Shown one piece after another: positions 29,138 through 29,879 of a stretch of 29,879 nt of DNA. A program made the translations under genes and the position numbers. Within the stretch, counting starts at the first letter, position 1, and every line of letters starts with the position of its first letter. Origin of the DNA: a virus; IMG/VR virus record IMGVR_UViG_3300048837_000288, positions 1-29,879 of that record, one strand, 5' to 3'. Below the pieces are notes generated by a model. The model was not told the DNA's origin, searched no databases, and worked only from the letters and a program-made list of their open reading frames with translations.

Positions 29138-29879
29138 TAGCGCACCTCGACGGCGGCCAGCTTGTACGCTTCGGCCATGTCCTTTGCGCGGCCACGCAGC
29201 TCGTCCGTCGCCTGCGCCTTGTCGCACCAGGCGTCGATCCGCGCCGCGTCGTATTCGCAGAAGCCGGCAATGACAGCGCCGCGCGCCTGCATGGTCGTGC
29301 CGCGCCAGTCCTTCTTCGACAGTACGGGCGGCTGCACGTCGTTCAGCGTGAGCAGCACCGCTTCTTCGTTCATGTCAAACTCGTCCGCGGCCCACTTCAG
29401 CATGTTCGCCCACGCCTGCGCGAGTTCCGGCGTCCAGTCGGGCGCTTTCGCGTCGGCGGCCTTGCCGTTGGGCTTCGCCTTCGATTTCGGCTCGACAGGC
29501 TGGGCGGCGGGCGCTGCGGCTTCCGGCTTCACCCACGCCTTGACGGTCGCTTCGGCGTCGTCTTCGCTGCCGGCGTACTCACCGAAGCGGGTAACACCGA
29601 GCGCCTTGACGATCTCCGGCGCGGTCACGCCGTAGGCATCGGACATGCGTGCGACGAACTGCTCAATGCGCGGGCGATCTTGCGAGAACGGCAGCGGGGC
29701 GTCTTCCACCACCGGCGCGGCCTCGACGATCTCACCCGTCTCGGTGTTGACCACTTCCATGCCGCCGTCTTCGGTGATCGTCACATCAGCACCCATCTCG
29801 TCGGGTGTGTACAGCTTCATGATCACGTCGGGGAAGACGATGCGTGAGCAAGCGCCAATTGCGCGCCACTGAAGCATCA
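29137..29879 (-). CDS. Probable RecT-like annealing protein, C-terminal part
   Basis: About 247 codons are visible and the frame is open to the right edge, so the N-terminal part is outside. The first visible residues, LQWRAIGACSRIVFPDVIMKLYTPDEMGA, were recognised in pieces: the RAIxxAxRxxFPD and LYTPxEMGA segments resemble the end of the core domain of RecT-type single-strand annealing proteins. What follows is an acidic linker (VETEGEIVEAAPVVED-like), then a helical domain (about 70-100 and 140-200) with FVARMSDAYGVTAPEIV, SEDDAEATVKAWVKP and WANMLKWAADEFDMNEEAVLL. The late domain may be an SSB- or single-strand-interaction part. Identification is by motif resemblance only. Confidence 0.5.
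   Translation of the reverse strand, partial: MLQWRAIGACSRIVFPDVIMKLYTPDEMGADVTITEDGGMEVVNTETGEIVEAAPVVEDAPLPFSQDRPRIEQFVARMSDAYGVTAPEIVKALGVTRFGEYAGSEDDAEATVKAWVKPEAAAPAAQPVEPKSKAKPNGKAADAKAPDWTPELAQAWANMLKWAADEFDMNEEAVLLTLNDVQPPVLSKKDWRGTTMQARGAVIAGFCEYDAARIDAWCDKAQATDELRGRAKDMAEAYKLAAVEVR

Noticed and set aside
1-29879. CRISPR arrays, transposable elements and attachment sites
   Set aside because: No regularly spaced direct repeats other than the origin iterons, no transposase genes, and no integrase or tRNA gene were found.

Overview
This window is part of the genome of a tailed double-stranded DNA bacteriophage (Caudoviricetes) or a prophage. The long tape measure protein, tail-tube protein and absence of sheath genes point to siphovirus morphology. 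The DNA is GC-rich overall, with local dips. Shine-Dalgarno sites are conventional, GTG and TTG starts are common, and sigma70-like promoter elements can be seen, so the host is bacterial. I cannot name it. No integrase, repressor or lysis gene is visible, so lifestyle is undecided. Both window edges cut genes.

Almost every gene reads right to left on the minus strand. From the right edge come the early genes: the C-terminal part of a probable RecT-like annealing protein, a winged-helix/zinc-module protein, a DUF1064-type putative nuclease, a beta-class DNA methyltransferase and a 59-residue protein. A strong extended -10 promoter (about 26444) then opens the replication operon: C5-cytosine methyltransferase, replication initiator, DnaB-type helicase, several small unknown proteins and an HTH/metallophosphoesterase. 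The initiator gene contains palindromic iterons beside a T-rich stretch, a likely lambda-style origin.

A 444-base intergenic gap (18146-18589) separates early from late genes. It holds a run of strong stem-loops that starts just downstream of a minus-strand promoter and ends close to the terminase small subunit gene. It is a candidate structured RNA, regulated leader or packaging site. Late genes follow in the usual order: small and large terminase, SPP1-type portal, an unknown gene, MuF-type head morphogenesis protein, scaffold, decoration protein, Mu gpT-like major capsid protein, two virion proteins, head-tail connector, gp10-like protein, tail terminator, tail tube, tail chaperones (possibly frameshifted), tape measure, Dit-like distal tail protein, and a tail-tip protein with PKD-like and Asp-box-like regions.

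Three plus-strand genes interrupt this plan. Two are zinc-module HNH endonucleases that look like free-standing homing endonucleases, one next to the major capsid gene and one upstream of terminase. The third encodes a 58-residue two-helix membrane protein in the tail module, with its own ribosome binding site. The first HNH gene has an RNA leader that folds into a three-way junction plus a hairpin covering its ribosome binding site.
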